64,000 bases of DNA from Ciceribacter thiooxidans (GTDB taxonomy: Bacteria > Pseudomonadota > Alphaproteobacteria > Rhizobiales > Rhizobiaceae). The translations under genes were made by a program, and so were the position numbers. Positions 18,869 through 27,937 of this stretch are shown here, in pieces; position 1 is the stretch's first letter; each line of letters opens with the position of its first letter. The notes under the pieces are model-generated. The model was not told the DNA's origin, did no database searches, and saw only the letters and a program-made list of their open reading frames with translations. The DNA is taken from NCBI RefSeq assembly GCF_014126615.1, contig NZ_CP059896.1:506501-570500 (forward strand). The letters run 5' to 3'.

Positions 18869-19739
18869 CCGCCGCCCCCTGTCCGCGCGGCGCGCCGTAG
18901 ATGACGAAGGGACGCTCGTCGTCTGTGATGACCTTCACCTGGCGGGCATCCGCATCTTCATGCAGATCGGATCCGGCAAGCACGAAGTGGCGCAGTGCGC
19001 CCCCGAAAGCGAGCTTCAAGTTCTCCTCGTTGAAGACTTCTGCGGTCCGCCCCGCCGCCAGCACCGTTCCCTTGACGAAGATCGTGCGGTCGCAATAGTC
19101 GGGCACGCTGCCGAGATTGTGGGTCGACACGAGCATGACGCGGCCCTCGTCTCTCAGGTCCCGCATGAGGGTGACGATCTGTTCCTCGGTGGTGACGTCC
19201 ACCCCGGTGAACGGCTCGTCGAGCAGGATCACCTGGCCTTCCTGGGCGAGTGCACGGGCAAGGAAGACGCGCTTGCGCTGGCCGCCGGAGAGTTCGCCGA
19301 TCTGGCGTTTGCGGAAATCCGCCATGCCGACGCGGGCGAGCGCGTCGGCGACCATGGCATGGTCACGGCGCGAGGGTATGCGCAGCATCGACATGTGGCC
19401 GTAGCGACCCATCATCACCACGTCCTCGACGAGGACAGGAAAATTCCAGTCGACCTCCTCGCTCTGCGGCACATAGGCGACGAGGTTGCGGCGGAGCGCC
19501 TCCCGCGCCGGCAGGCCGAGGATCGAGATGCTGCCGGAGGAGAGCGGGACGAACCCCATGACCGCCTTGAAGAGGGTCGATTTTCCGGCGCCGTTCACCC
19601 CGACGAGGGCGGTAATGGTCCCCTTCGGGATTTCGAAGCTCGCGGTCTTCAACGCCGTGAGGCCGTTGCGGTAGGTGACGGAGATGTCGTCGACGACGAG
19701 TCCCGACACGCGGCTGCGCGAACTGCTGCCCATGATCAT
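18852..19739 (-). CDS. sitB: Mn/Fe ABC transporter ATP-binding protein
   Basis: A 295-residue ATPase with Walker [10 protein letters not shown], signature LSGGQRKR, Walker [13 protein letters not shown] and a switch His in [20 protein letters not shown] is the characteristic Q-loop sequence of Mn/Zn-type importers. The C-terminal extension of about 40 residues contains His/Asp ([14 protein letters not shown]), a possible metal-sensing tail. ATGA overlap with sitA fixes the start. Confidence 0.92.
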   Translation of the reverse strand: MIMGSSSRSRVSGLVVDDISVTYRNGLTALKTASFEIPKGTITALVGVNGAGKSTLFKAVMGFVPLSSGSISILGLPAREALRRNLVAYVPQSEEVDWNFPVLVEDVVMMGRYGHMSMLRIPSRRDHAMVADALARVGMADFRKRQIGELSGGQRKRVFLARALAQEGQVILLDEPFTGVDVTTEEQIVTLMRDLRDEGRVMLVSTHNLGSVPDYCDRTIFVKGTVLAAGRTAEVFNEENLKLAFGGALRHFVLAGSDLHEDADARQVKVITDDERPFVIYGAPRGQGAADEHTS

Positions 19740-20626
19740 CCCGCAAGCCCTTTCGCAATCGTCGCCACTGTGACCTTCAGGAGATCGAGATAGGTCGGGA
19801 CCGGACCGTCGGCTTCGCTGAGGGAATCGACGTAGAGAACGCCGCCGTAGAGCGCGCCCGTTTCTGCCGCCACCTGGCGCGCCGGCTTGTCGGAAACCGT
19901 GCTTTCGCTGAAGATCGCCTTGATCTTGTGCGCGCGCATCGCATCGATGACGGCGCGGACCTGTTGCGGCGAGCCCTGGCTGTCGGCATTGATCGGCCAG
20001 AGGAAGACTTCCTTCAGGCCGAGATCGCGGGCGAGGTAGGAGAACGCGCCTTCACTCGTTGCGAGCCAGCGCTCCGCCTCAGGCAGGGCGGCGATCTCTG
20101 CCTTCATCGGCTCGATCTCGGCCCTGATCTTTTCGGCATAGGCCCTGGCGTTGGCGGCATAGACTTCCGCGTGCTCGGGATCGATCGCGGCGAGCGCCTT
20201 GCGGATGTTCTCCACGTAAATCAGGGCATTGTCCGGTGACATCCAGGCGTGAGGGTTGGGCTTTCCGTCATAGGCGCCACCGGAGATGCTGAGCGGCTCG
20301 ACCCCTTCGCTGACCACGGCTTCGGGTACGTTCCCGAGATTGGCGAGGAACTTTTCAAACCAGCGTTCGAGGTTGAGCCCGTTCCACAGCACGAGGTCGG
20401 CGTCGCTGGCCTTCAGGATGTCGCGCGGGGTCGGCTGGTAGTTATGGATCTCGGCGCCCGGTTTGGTGATGCTGTCGACTTCGGCGGCGTCGCCTGCGAC
20501 GTTGCGTGCAATGTCTGCGATGACGGTGAAGGTCGTAATGACCTTCGGCTTCTCCGCTGCGGCCGCTGTTTCGACCCACCCGGAAAGCGCAATGGCGGCA
20601 AGCAGGCCGACGATCATGCGTTTCAT
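19736..20626 (-). CDS. sitA: Mn/Fe ABC transporter substrate-binding protein
   Basis: A 296-residue cluster A-I periplasmic metal-binding protein with a signal peptide ([17 protein letters not shown], cut after TAAAA). The expected ligands are present: His in [11 protein letters not shown], His in [10 protein letters not shown], Glu in ATSEGAF and Asp in [10 protein letters not shown]. There is no long His-rich loop, which favours Mn/Fe over Zn. AAGGAC precedes ATG 20626. Two Fur/Mur-like boxes lie 17 and 70 bases upstream; in rhizobia sitABCD is repressed by the Fur homologue Mur when Mn is ample. Confidence 0.92.
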   Translation of the reverse strand: MKRMIVGLLAAIALSGWVETAAAAEKPKVITTFTVIADIARNVAGDAAEVDSITKPGAEIHNYQPTPRDILKASDADLVLWNGLNLERWFEKFLANLGNVPEAVVSEGVEPLSISGGAYDGKPNPHAWMSPDNALIYVENIRKALAAIDPEHAEVYAANARAYAEKIRAEIEPMKAEIAALPEAERWLATSEGAFSYLARDLGLKEVFLWPINADSQGSPQQVRAVIDAMRAHKIKAIFSESTVSDKPARQVAAETGALYGGVLYVDSLSEADGPVPTYLDLLKVTVATIAKGLAG

Positions 20627-20642
20627 GCAGACTTGTCCTTTT

Positions 20643-20657
20643 TGCAAATCATTCTCA
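20643..20657. promoter_or_regulatory. Fur/Mur-like box, proximal to sitA
   Basis: TGCAAATCATTCTCA lies 17 bases before sitA. It shares its first twelve bases with the upstream copy at 20696 and resembles Fur-family sites. In rhizobia Mur (Mn-responsive Fur homologue) controls sitA, so this is the likely repressor site. Confidence 0.6.
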
Positions 20658-20695
20658 TTTCAAGTTAGTTCCTCCCCTGCAAATGTCAATGCAAC

Positions 20696-20710
20696 TGCAA
20701 ATCATTCGCA
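20696..20710. promoter_or_regulatory. Fur/Mur-like box, distal to sitA
   Basis: TGCAAATCATTCGCA is a 15-base palindrome about a central C with one mismatched pair. It is a direct repeat of the box at 20643, 53 bases away. Paired sites upstream of sitA fit the known double Mur-responsive arrangement in rhizobia, by family knowledge. Confidence 0.6.
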
Positions 20711-20814
20711 ATATCCGCGCAATCGAACGTCGTGCGATTAAAACTTCCTCAAGGTCGGCGTGGTAGCAAAGGCCGTTGGTATTGCGTAACCGGGAGTGGT
20801 CCGATGGTGGTCTC

Positions 20815-21471
20815 GTGGGCTTGAAGGGACTGTTGAACATATTTCGCCCGTCCCGGAAGCTGGCGCTCGTCTTCGGCGGGATTCTGGTCTTCTGCGGCGC
20901 GACGGGCTCGGCAGCCGTCTATATCGGTGCTGAAAAGCTGCTCGGGTCGACCTTCCGCGGGACGAACGGCCAGAAGTGCACCGAGGTGGAGACGGTCCTC
21001 ATCAAGAAAAAGGATCGCGAGTGGATCCGCAAATACGTGGCGACGAGCGGGGGAGACGGTCTTTCCCGCATGAAGACGGCACTGCGGGTCGCGGAGAAGA
21101 CGTTCCAGGAACAAAAGCCTGACCTCGTGCAGGTGGTGGTGATCGATGACCAGGGGCCGAAAGATCGCGCCAACATGCGTGGCCATGCGATCGGCGCGGA
21201 TGTCGTCTACATCCCCGATCCTTCACGCGTGCCGGAGGTCGGAGACGCTGCCGTATTCACTGCGCGCTACATAGACCGCCCGGCGAACGAGAGCGGTCTC
21301 TTCTACGGTGAGAAGATCGTCGTGCCGAGCGAGGATGTGGAACGCATCGCGGCGCTGATGGACGACAAGTTCGACTGCGCGAAACCGGATGGCGCCCCCG
21401 AGACGGCGGCTGCCGATGGCCACGGCGGCGATGCCCATGCCGCGCCGGCAGAGGCCGGCGGTCACGGCTGA
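20815..21471 (+). CDS. hypothetical membrane-anchored protein
   Basis: A 218-residue protein of no family I recognise. A basic start (KGLLNIFRPSRK) leads into one membrane segment (LALVFGGILVFCGATGSAAVYIG), then a domain of about 150 residues with two cysteines and a low-complexity tail rich in Ala, Gly and His (DGHGGDAHAAPAEAGGHG). The tail could bind metal. The start is unsure: no ATG precedes the membrane segment in frame; GTG 20815, TTG 20782 and TTG 20776 (AAAGG just before) are candidates. It is divergent from sitA, so it may share Mur control; that is inference. Confidence 0.65.
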   Translation: MGLKGLLNIFRPSRKLALVFGGILVFCGATGSAAVYIGAEKLLGSTFRGTNGQKCTEVETVLIKKKDREWIRKYVATSGGDGLSRMKTALRVAEKTFQEQKPDLVQVVVIDDQGPKDRANMRGHAIGADVVYIPDPSRVPEVGDAAVFTARYIDRPANESGLFYGEKIVVPSEDVERIAALMDDKFDCAKPDGAPETAAADGHGGDAHAAPAEAGGHG

Positions 21472-21490
21472 CGCTCCGCATGAAGTCATA

Positions 21491-21539
21491 GAAAAACGAA
21501 AGCCCCGGGATACCACGTATCCCGGGCTTTCGTTTTTCT
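21491..21539. terminator. bidirectional terminator
   Basis: A stem of about 21 bp, AAAAACGAAAGCCC...GGGCTTTCGTTTTT, with one bulged C and a short loop. It is flanked by A-run and T-run so that it can end transcription from both sides, between the hypothetical gene and the convergent lysS. Confidence 0.92.
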
Positions 21540-21554
21540 GTAGATCGGTCGGGC

Positions 21555-23051
21555 TCAGTCGCCCTTGTGGCGGCGAGCCGGGAACAGGATGATGTCGCGG
21601 ATCGACGGCGAATCCGTCAGGAGCATGATGAGGCGGTCGACGCCGATGCCGAGGCCGCCCGCCGGCGGCATGCCCTGATCCATGGCTTCGAGGAAGTCCT
21701 CGTCCAGTTCCTTTTCGGTCTCGCCGCGCTCGTGGGCCTGTTTGAGCTGTTCGACCATGCGGTTGCGCTGCTCGACCGGGTCATTGAGCTCGGAGAAGGC
21801 ATTGCCGATCTCCCAGCCGTTGCAGTAGCTCTCGAAACGCTCGACCAGGCGCGGCTCGCTTGGCACTTCCTTGGCGAAGGGCGAGATGTCCTTCGGGAAG
21901 TTGATGACATGCGTCGGCTGGATCAGCGTCGCCTCGACCTTCTCCTCGAAGACATAGGCGAGGCATTCGCCCCAGGTCGCGTCCTTCTCGACTTCGAACC
22001 CGGCGCCGTAGGCGGCGGCGCGTGCCTCCTTGTCTGTCTTGATCGACAGGAAGTCGATGCCGGTCGCTTCCTTGACCGCTTCGGGCATGGAAACCCGGCG
22101 GAACGGACCCTTGAAGGAGAGCTCCTTGTCGGTGAAGGCGAATTCGGTCTTGCCGTGGACGGCGAGCGCCAGGCTCTCGAACAGCCGTTCGACGAGGCTC
22201 ATCATGTCCTCGTAGTCGGCATAGGCCCAGTAGCACTCCATCATGGTGAACTCGGGATTGTGCCGGGTCGAGACGCCTTCGTTGCGGAAGTTGCGGTTGA
22301 CCTCGAAGACCTTGTCGGTGAGGCCGGAGACGAGAACGCGCTTGAGATAGAGCTCCGGCGCGATGCGCAGGTACATGTCGAGCTTCAGCGTGTTGTGGTG
22401 GGTCTTGAAGGGCTCGGCCGCGGCGCCGCCGTAGATCGCCTGCAGCATCGGGGTCTCGACTTCCATGAAGCCTTCGCCTTCGAGGAAGCGGCGCAGAGCG
22501 GACAGAATCCGCGAACGCTGCTGGAAGCGCAGCTTGGATTCCTCGTTGACCATGATGTCGAGATAGCGCTTGCGATAGCGCGTCTCGATGTCGGCGAGGC
22601 CGTGATACTTCTCCGGCATCGGCAGCAGCGTCTTGGTCAGCATGACGATCTCGTGGGCGTTGATCGTCAGTTCGCCGCGCTTGGTGCGACGGACCGCGCC
22701 GGTCACGCCGATGACGTCGCCGAGATCGATGAGCGGGAGCAGGCTGCGGGCTTCTTCCGGGGTCGTGTCCTTGTGGGAGAAGATCTGGATCTTGCCCGAG
22801 GCGTCATGGATGTCCATGAACATGCCCGAATTGCGCGAGGAATAGACGCGACCGGCCACTGTCACCACGTCGCCGGATTCAGTGTCCGGCTCGAGATGGG
22901 CATATTTCTCCGCCAGTTCCTCGTTGGTCATCGTGCGGTGGAAGTGTGCGGGATAGACGTCGCCCACCTTCTCGCGCAGCAGCGCGAGCTTCTGGCGGCG
23001 GACTTCCGTCGCGTCGGAGGAGAGGGCAGTTTCGGTCTTCTGTTCGGTCAT
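21555..23051 (-). CDS. lysS: lysyl-tRNA synthetase, class II
   Basis: Charges tRNA-Lys. The 498-residue protein has an N-terminal OB-fold anticodon domain (about 55-155, VTVAGRVYSSRNSGMFMDI) and class II motifs: motif 1 near RRFLEGEGFMEVETP, motif 2 FRNEGVSTRHNPEFTMMECY and motif 3 GGLGIGVDRLIMLL. Length and motifs are normal for the bacterial class II enzyme. Rhizobia can carry class I LysRS instead; this one is clearly class II. Confidence 0.96.
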   Translation of the reverse strand: MTEQKTETALSSDATEVRRQKLALLREKVGDVYPAHFHRTMTNEELAEKYAHLEPDTESGDVVTVAGRVYSSRNSGMFMDIHDASGKIQIFSHKDTTPEEARSLLPLIDLGDVIGVTGAVRRTKRGELTINAHEIVMLTKTLLPMPEKYHGLADIETRYRKRYLDIMVNEESKLRFQQRSRILSALRRFLEGEGFMEVETPMLQAIYGGAAAEPFKTHHNTLKLDMYLRIAPELYLKRVLVSGLTDKVFEVNRNFRNEGVSTRHNPEFTMMECYWAYADYEDMMSLVERLFESLALAVHGKTEFAFTDKELSFKGPFRRVSMPEAVKEATGIDFLSIKTDKEARAAAYGAGFEVEKDATWGECLAYVFEEKVEATLIQPTHVINFPKDISPFAKEVPSEPRLVERFESYCNGWEIGNAFSELNDPVEQRNRMVEQLKQAHERGETEKELDEDFLEAMDQGMPPAGGLGIGVDRLIMLLTDSPSIRDIILFPARRHKGD

Positions 23052-23096
23052 CGTTCAATTCCTGTGGCGGCTCTTGGCCTTGCGCCGTGTAAATTG

Positions 23097-23206
23097 CCCC
23101 TCGCCCTAACCCTCTCCCCGCAGGCGGGGCGAGGGGAGTGGCTGCGGCGCCTCTTGCTCCCTTCTCCCTGCTTGCGGGGAGAAGGTGCCGGCAGGCGGAT
23201 GAGGGG
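23097..23206. repeat. palindromic intergenic repeat (RIME/ABC-like), copy 2, inverted
   Basis: The reverse complement of copy 1: it ends GGTGCCGGCAGGCGGATGAGGGG and holds two hairpins with CTCTCCCCG and CTTCTCCCTG arms. It fills the lysS-gltX gap. Confidence 0.8.
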
Positions 23207-23218
23207 CCTACTTCAATT

Positions 23219-24676
23219 TCAGCTTCCGCTACCCACCATCGAGGCCAGCACCTGGCTTGCCACCTTGAGCCGCTGGCGCACGACCGAGCGGCCGAGCAGC
23301 GCCATGCTGTCGAAGAGCGGCAGCGAGCGCTGGCTTCCCGAGACGGCGACGAAGAGCGGCGGCGTGACGACGCGCAGCTTCTTGCCGAGCCGGTCGGAAA
23401 TCGCCCTCAGCTCCTCCTCGATCGTCGCGACGTTCCATTCGACGATCTTTTCGAGATCGAACTGGACCGTGTTGACGATCTCCAGCGTTTCGGCCGGCGA
23501 CGTCTTCAGACCTGCGAAGGAGGCCGGCGTGAGGCCGACGTCGTTCGCCAGCAGGAAGCCGGCGAGCGGCGGCAGTTCGCCGAGCTTCGAGATGCGGCTC
23601 TGGGCGAGCTTCAGGCCCTCCGTCAGACGATCGTTTTCGGACGCCCAGTCGAAGATGCGCGCGAGGAAATCCTCCGGCGTGAGCTTCTCGCGGATCCAGC
23701 GGCCGTTCAGCCAGTCGAGCTTCTGCACGTCGAAGATGGCGCCGGCCTTCGAAAGGTTCTCCGGATCGAACTTCTCCGCAAGCTCGTCCATCGTCAGGAG
23801 TTCCTCGCCGTCGGCGATCTGGACGAAGAATAGGCCGAGGAAGTTCATCAGTGCTTCCGGCAGGTAGCCGAGCGCCGAGTAGTAGGAGATCGACGTCGGG
23901 TTCTTGCGCTTCGACAGTTTCGACTTGTCGGCATTGCGCATCAGCGACAGGTGCATGAACTTCGGCGGCTCGAGGCCGAGATATTGGTAGAGCAGGATGT
24001 GCTTCGGCACCGATGCCAGCCACTCCTCGCCGCGGGCGACGTGGGTGATCTTCATCAGGTGGTCGTCGACGACGTTCGCCATGTGATAGGTCGGCATGCC
24101 GTCGGCTTTCAGGAGCACCTGCATGTCGACGCTGTCCCACGGGATCTCGACGTCGCCGTAGACGCCGTCGTGGAACTTGCACGAGCCTTCGGTCGGGATC
24201 TTCATGCGCACGACGGACGGTTCGCCCGCCTCCATGCGCTCGGTCACTTCCTCGGCCTTCAGGTGGAGGCAGAGGCCGTCATACTTCGGCGCCATGCCCT
24301 TGGCCCGCTGTGCGTCGCGCATCATTTCCAGCCGTTCCGGCGTGCAGAAGCAGCGGAAGGCGTGGCCGTCGCGAACGAGCTGCTCGACGAAGGGGCGATA
24401 GATGTCCTTGCGCTCCGACTGGCGATAGGGGCCGTAAGGTCCGCCGACGTCGGGACCTTCGGACCATTTGAGGCCGGTCCATTTCAGCGCGTCGAGAACC
24501 TTCTCCTCGAACTCCGCCGTCGAGCGGGTGGCGTCGGTATCCTCGATGCGGAGGATGAACTCGCCGCCGTTCTTCTTGGCGAAGAGATAGTTGAACAGTG
24601 CGATGTAGGCGGTGCCGACATGCGGCTCGCCGGTCGGGGAAGGTGCAATACGGACGCGGACGCCGGAAGTGGTCAT
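23219..24676 (-). CDS. gltX: glutamyl-tRNA synthetase
   Basis: Charges tRNA-Glu (and in bacteria with GatCAB, tRNA-Gln). The 485-residue class I enzyme has the HIGH-type motif in APSPTGEPHVGTAY and the KMSKS-type KLSKRKN. ATG 24676 is the conserved start; upstream in-frame sequence is not family-like. It is co-directional with lysS, with a repeat between. Confidence 0.96.
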   Translation of the reverse strand: MTTSGVRVRIAPSPTGEPHVGTAYIALFNYLFAKKNGGEFILRIEDTDATRSTAEFEEKVLDALKWTGLKWSEGPDVGGPYGPYRQSERKDIYRPFVEQLVRDGHAFRCFCTPERLEMMRDAQRAKGMAPKYDGLCLHLKAEEVTERMEAGEPSVVRMKIPTEGSCKFHDGVYGDVEIPWDSVDMQVLLKADGMPTYHMANVVDDHLMKITHVARGEEWLASVPKHILLYQYLGLEPPKFMHLSLMRNADKSKLSKRKNPTSISYYSALGYLPEALMNFLGLFFVQIADGEELLTMDELAEKFDPENLSKAGAIFDVQKLDWLNGRWIREKLTPEDFLARIFDWASENDRLTEGLKLAQSRISKLGELPPLAGFLLANDVGLTPASFAGLKTSPAETLEIVNTVQFDLEKIVEWNVATIEEELRAISDRLGKKLRVVTPPLFVAVSGSQRSLPLFDSMALLGRSVVRQRLKVASQVLASMVGSGS

Positions 24677-24749
24677 CGGATTCTTGCTCTGGTGACGTGC
24701 GAGTGACCGGGCGGAAAACCGCGTGGTCACGGACGAGGTGTCGAAAAGC

Positions 24750-24797
24750 GAAAAATCGCGCCGAAAACCGCCCAAGGCGGGAAATCCCGCGATTTTT
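24750..24797. terminator. two-way hairpin with A- and T-runs
   Basis: Inverted repeat AAAAATCGCG / CGCGATTTTT enclosing CCGCC-CAA-GGCGG. It could end transcripts from either strand. It lies 74 bases before gltX, so it may instead shape the gltX leader. Confidence 0.5.
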
Positions 24798-25079
24798 CAT
24801 TCCGTGGCCTTAGGCCACATTCGGCCGCGGGCGTCAAGACGCACTGCGCCCGGGCGAGGGTGCCGCGGCGGTGGCGACGAAGAAACCGACGAAAAAATCC
24901 GGACGTCGGGAACCATCACCGGCCGGTTGCGTTTGACACTGCAGAACACGGGCCGTGCCAACCGGACGCGACGGGAACGAGAACACGGTGATTTTGCCGG
25001 TTTCTCACCGTGGCCAACGAAACGGCAGACGAGCTCTGACCCGTCCGGCCCGCGTTCCTCATCCCTAGTCCCCGCCCTG

Positions 25080-25116
25080 AAGAGCCGCATTCCGCCAATG
25101 CCGGCTCTTCCTTTTT
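25080..25116 (+). terminator. terminator-like hairpin on the plus strand
   Basis: AAGAGCCGCATT, loop CCGCC, AATGCCGGCTCTT (one bulge), then CCTTTTT. No recognised plus-strand gene precedes it, which makes an upstream small RNA possible. Confidence 0.6.
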
Positions 25117-25135
25117 GCCTTCTTTCCGGTGAACC

Positions 25136-26907
25136 TCATGTGAGTGGCCACACCACGAGCAGGGTCGGCACGCTGACCAGCACGATCAGGGCAGACAGCG
25201 GCAGGCCGAGCCGCGGGTAGTCGCTGAAGCGGTACCCGCCGGGGCCGAACACGAGCGTGTTGCATTGATGGCCTATCGGCGTCAGGAAATCGCAACCGGC
25301 GCCGATTGCGACTGCCATCAGGAATGCCTCCGGTTTGTAGTGGAGATTGGCGGCGAAACTTGCCGCAATCGGCGCCATGACGAGCACGGTTGCGGCATTG
25401 TTGAGGAACGGCGTGACCAGCATGGCCGTCACGAGGATCAATGCCAGCGCCCCATAAGTCGGAAGATTGGCCCCCACATATCCGAGCCAGGCGGCAACGA
25501 CGTCGCTGGCGCCGGTCGTGCGCAAGCTGTCGCTCACCGGAATGAGCGCCGCGAGCATGACGAGGATGGGACCGTCCACCGCCCGGTAGATCTCGCTCAA
25601 GGGGATGGCGCGCAGGATCACCATGCCGAGCGCAGCTGCGAAGAACGCGATGCCAACGGGGGCGAGCCCGAGCGCGGTCGCCCCCATCGCGGCGACCAGG
25701 ATGGCGAGCGGTACGGCTGCGCTGCGCGGGGTCCCGAGCAGGATCTGGCGTTCGGCAAGCGGAAGGCAACCGAGTTCCTGCAGCAGCCCGGGCAGGGCGT
25801 TTCTCTTACCCTGCAGGACGACGACATCGCCGTCGCGCAGGGTCATCTCGCCCATGCTTTCGCCGGTTCGTTTTCCCGGGCGGCTGACCGCAATCACGTT
25901 GACGCCGTAGCCGTGAAAGATCGAGAGCTCGCGTGCGGTCATACCGATCAGGAAGGAATCGTGGGCAATGACCGCCTCGATTGCGCCGATCTCGCTGTTC
26001 TTCTCCCCGTCCTCGGCGAGCGGCCTTCCGGCAAGCGCCAGCGATGCCTGGGAAACGACACGGTCGAGTGCGTCGGAGGAACCCTCGAGGAGAAGAACGT
26101 CGTCTTCCCGGATCTGTACATCGGGGAAGGGAGATATCCGGACATGGCCGCGCAGGATGCCCGTTGCGATCACTTCACCGCCGGAGAGCGCCAGCAGGTC
26201 GCTCAGCTTCTTACCCCGAAGGATGACTGCTTCGTGACCCTGGCTTCGGTCGCGTAGTTCGAGTTTTCCAGCGTCTCGTGGAGGGAAGACGTCTGGTTCT
26301 CCCGCTCGGGAACCAGCCGATAGAAGACAATCAGGAAGAGAACGCCGGTGAGTGCGAGCACCGCCCCGACCGGCATGAAATCGAACATGGTGAAGCTCTT
26401 GCCGGTGATCTCGTGGCGCAGCTGCGAAACCACGATGTTCGGCGAGGTGCCGATCTGGGTCATCAGCCCTCCGAGAAGGGCCGCGAAGGCCATCGGCATC
26501 AGGAAGATCGACGGAGACGTGCCGGAGCGACGGGAGAACTGGAAGGCGACCGGCATCATGATCGCCAGCGCGCCGATGTTCTTGATGAAGGCGGAGAGCA
26601 CCGCCACGGTGAGGAGCAGCAGAACCATTTGCGCGCGGACCGACTCGAGCTTCGGGAAGAAGCGCTTGATTGCCGCATCGACGATGCCCGAGCGGGCGAC
26701 GCCGGCGCTGACTACGAGGGCGCTGCCGACGATGATGACAATGTCGTTGGAAAAGCCGGAGAAGGCCTTGTCGGACGGTACGAGCCCGAGAGCGACGGCG
26801 ACGACGAGTGTGGTGCAGGCCACGACGTCATAGCGGAAGCGATCCCAGATGAAGAAACTCATCATGGTGCCGATTACCGCGAAAGCCAGAATCTGCTCAG
26901 TTGACAT
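25136..26907 (-). pseudogene. SLC13-family (citrate transporter-like) permease with TrkA-C domains, frameshifted
   Basis: Together the two open frames make one SLC13/DASS-type sodium:anion symporter of about 590 residues. There is an N-terminal membrane part (26907 down to about 26290), two central TrkA-C/RCK-C domains (the second FLIGMTARELSIFHGYGVNVIAVSRPGKR) and a C-terminal membrane part ending PTLLVVWPLT. The first frame ends SSFGVRS-stop. Read one base over, the sequence continues GKKLSDLLALSGGEVIATGILR, the expected entry to the first TrkA-C domain. One base is missing in the C4 run at 26214-26217 (GGGG on the coding strand). GGAG precedes ATG 26907. Substrates in this family are sulfate, phosphate or dicarboxylates; unknown here. 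It may be a true mutation or a sequence error. Confidence 0.82.
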
Positions 26908-27019
26908 GAGACTCCGCTGCCGTTTGACGACGAGTATTCCGGATCAGGCGGTACCGATCAATCCCTCCAATGCAGGGTGTTCTGCTTTGTTCCGAAGGAC
27001 GATGCGGGAGCCGCCAACC

Positions 27020-27056
27020 CGATCGGCCCGCGCGGGGTTACCGCGCGGGCCGATCG
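27020..27056 (-). terminator. 16-bp perfect GC-rich hairpin downstream of the TerC gene
   Basis: CGATCGGCCCGCGCGG pairs perfectly with CCGCGCGGGCCGATCG across a 5-base loop, 18 bases after the TerC-family stop. No T-run follows, so 3'-end protection or pausing is as likely as intrinsic termination. Confidence 0.6.
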
Positions 27057-27073
27057 ATGCGGGCGTTTGTCCC

Positions 27074-27829
27074 TCAGTGCAGCGTTTTCTTTCCGGCCTC
27101 GGCGCGGCGTTTGCGACGGGCCAGCATGTTGAGGCCCTCGACCAGCGCCGAGAAGGCCATCGCGGCGTAGACATAGCCCTTCGGAACATGGAAGCCCATG
27201 CCGTCGGCAATCAGCGTCATGCCGATCATCAGCAGGAAGCCGAGCGCCAACATCACGATGGTCGGGTTCTTCTCGATGAAGTTCGCCAGCGGGTTCGAGG
27301 CGAGCAGCATCACTGTCACCGCAACGATGACGGCGATGATCATGACCGGCAGGTGATCGGTCATGCCGACGGCGGTGATGATGCTGTCGACCGAAAAGAC
27401 GAGGTCCAGCAGAAGGATCTGGCCAACGGCAGCGGTGAGCGTGCCCGTTGCGGACGAGGCGATGAAATCCTCCTCCTGGTCGATCGGGTCGACGTTGTGG
27501 TGGATTTCCTTGGTTGCCTTCCAGACGAGGAAGAGGCCACCGGCGACCAGGATCAGGTCCTTCCACGAGAAGCCGTGGCCGAAGAGCTCGAAGACCGGGG
27601 TCGTGAGCTGGACGATCCAGGCGATCGTGCCGAGCAGGACAAGGCGCATGACGAGCGCCAGGCCGATGCCGACGCGACGTGCCGGTACCCGCTGGGCGGC
27701 AGGCAGCTTGTTGGTGAGGATCGAGATGAACACCAGGTTGTCGATCCCGAGAACGACCTCCATGATGATCAGCGTAATCAGGGCGACCCAGGCGGCGGGG
27801 TCCTGGACGAGAAGAGCGAGATCCTGCAT
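27074..27829 (-). CDS. TerC family integral membrane protein
   Basis: A 251-residue inner-membrane protein with about seven membrane segments and the two acidic TerC signatures, [14 protein letters not shown] near the start and [14 protein letters not shown] near the middle. Members are named for tellurium resistance but several export or load Mn2+. GGAAGAA precedes ATG 27829. It lies 108 bases behind emrR on the same strand. No Mn riboswitch of the yybP-ykoY type was found in front of it. Confidence 0.88.
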   Translation of the reverse strand: MQDLALLVQDPAAWVALITLIIMEVVLGIDNLVFISILTNKLPAAQRVPARRVGIGLALVMRLVLLGTIAWIVQLTTPVFELFGHGFSWKDLILVAGGLFLVWKATKEIHHNVDPIDQEEDFIASSATGTLTAAVGQILLLDLVFSVDSIITAVGMTDHLPVMIIAVIVAVTVMLLASNPLANFIEKNPTIVMLALGFLLMIGMTLIADGMGFHVPKGYVYAAMAFSALVEGLNMLARRKRRAEAGKKTLH

Positions 27830-27937
27830 GAACTTCTTCCGGTTGGTGGTTCGTGGAAGCACAAATGGCCCAAGTCCCGCCAAACGACAAGGCCCGGACC
27901 CGGGCCCGTTCCGGAAAAATTATGCGGATCTCGGTGG

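Larger units (their letters stand above)
24677..25135. other. 459-bp gene-free stretch upstream of gltX
   Basis: No convincing coding frame is present. Two hairpins stand out: one at 24750-24797 (AAAAATCGCG ... CGCGATTTTT, inner CCGCC/GGCGG) and a terminator-like one at 25080-25116. Between them is a structured-looking sequence including CACGGTGA...TCACCGTG near 24985-25015. Promoters for gltX must lie here. It could hide a small plus-strand RNA ending at the second hairpin. Confidence 0.5.

Noticed and set aside
21567..23867. Very long open frame (766 codons) on the plus strand
   Set aside because: It is antisense to lysS and the end of gltX, crosses the intergenic repeat, and has the Arg/Asp/Gly-rich composition of a GC-driven shadow frame.
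24723..25220. 165-codon plus-strand frame in the gene-poor stretch before gltX
   Set aside because: Arg/Ser/Gly/Pro-rich, no motif, no ribosome site, and it runs through two hairpins; not a credible protein.
27830..27937. Mn-sensing yybP-ykoY riboswitch before the TerC-family gene
   Set aside because: The conserved loops of that riboswitch are not present in the 108-base gap; only a GC-rich hairpin was seen.
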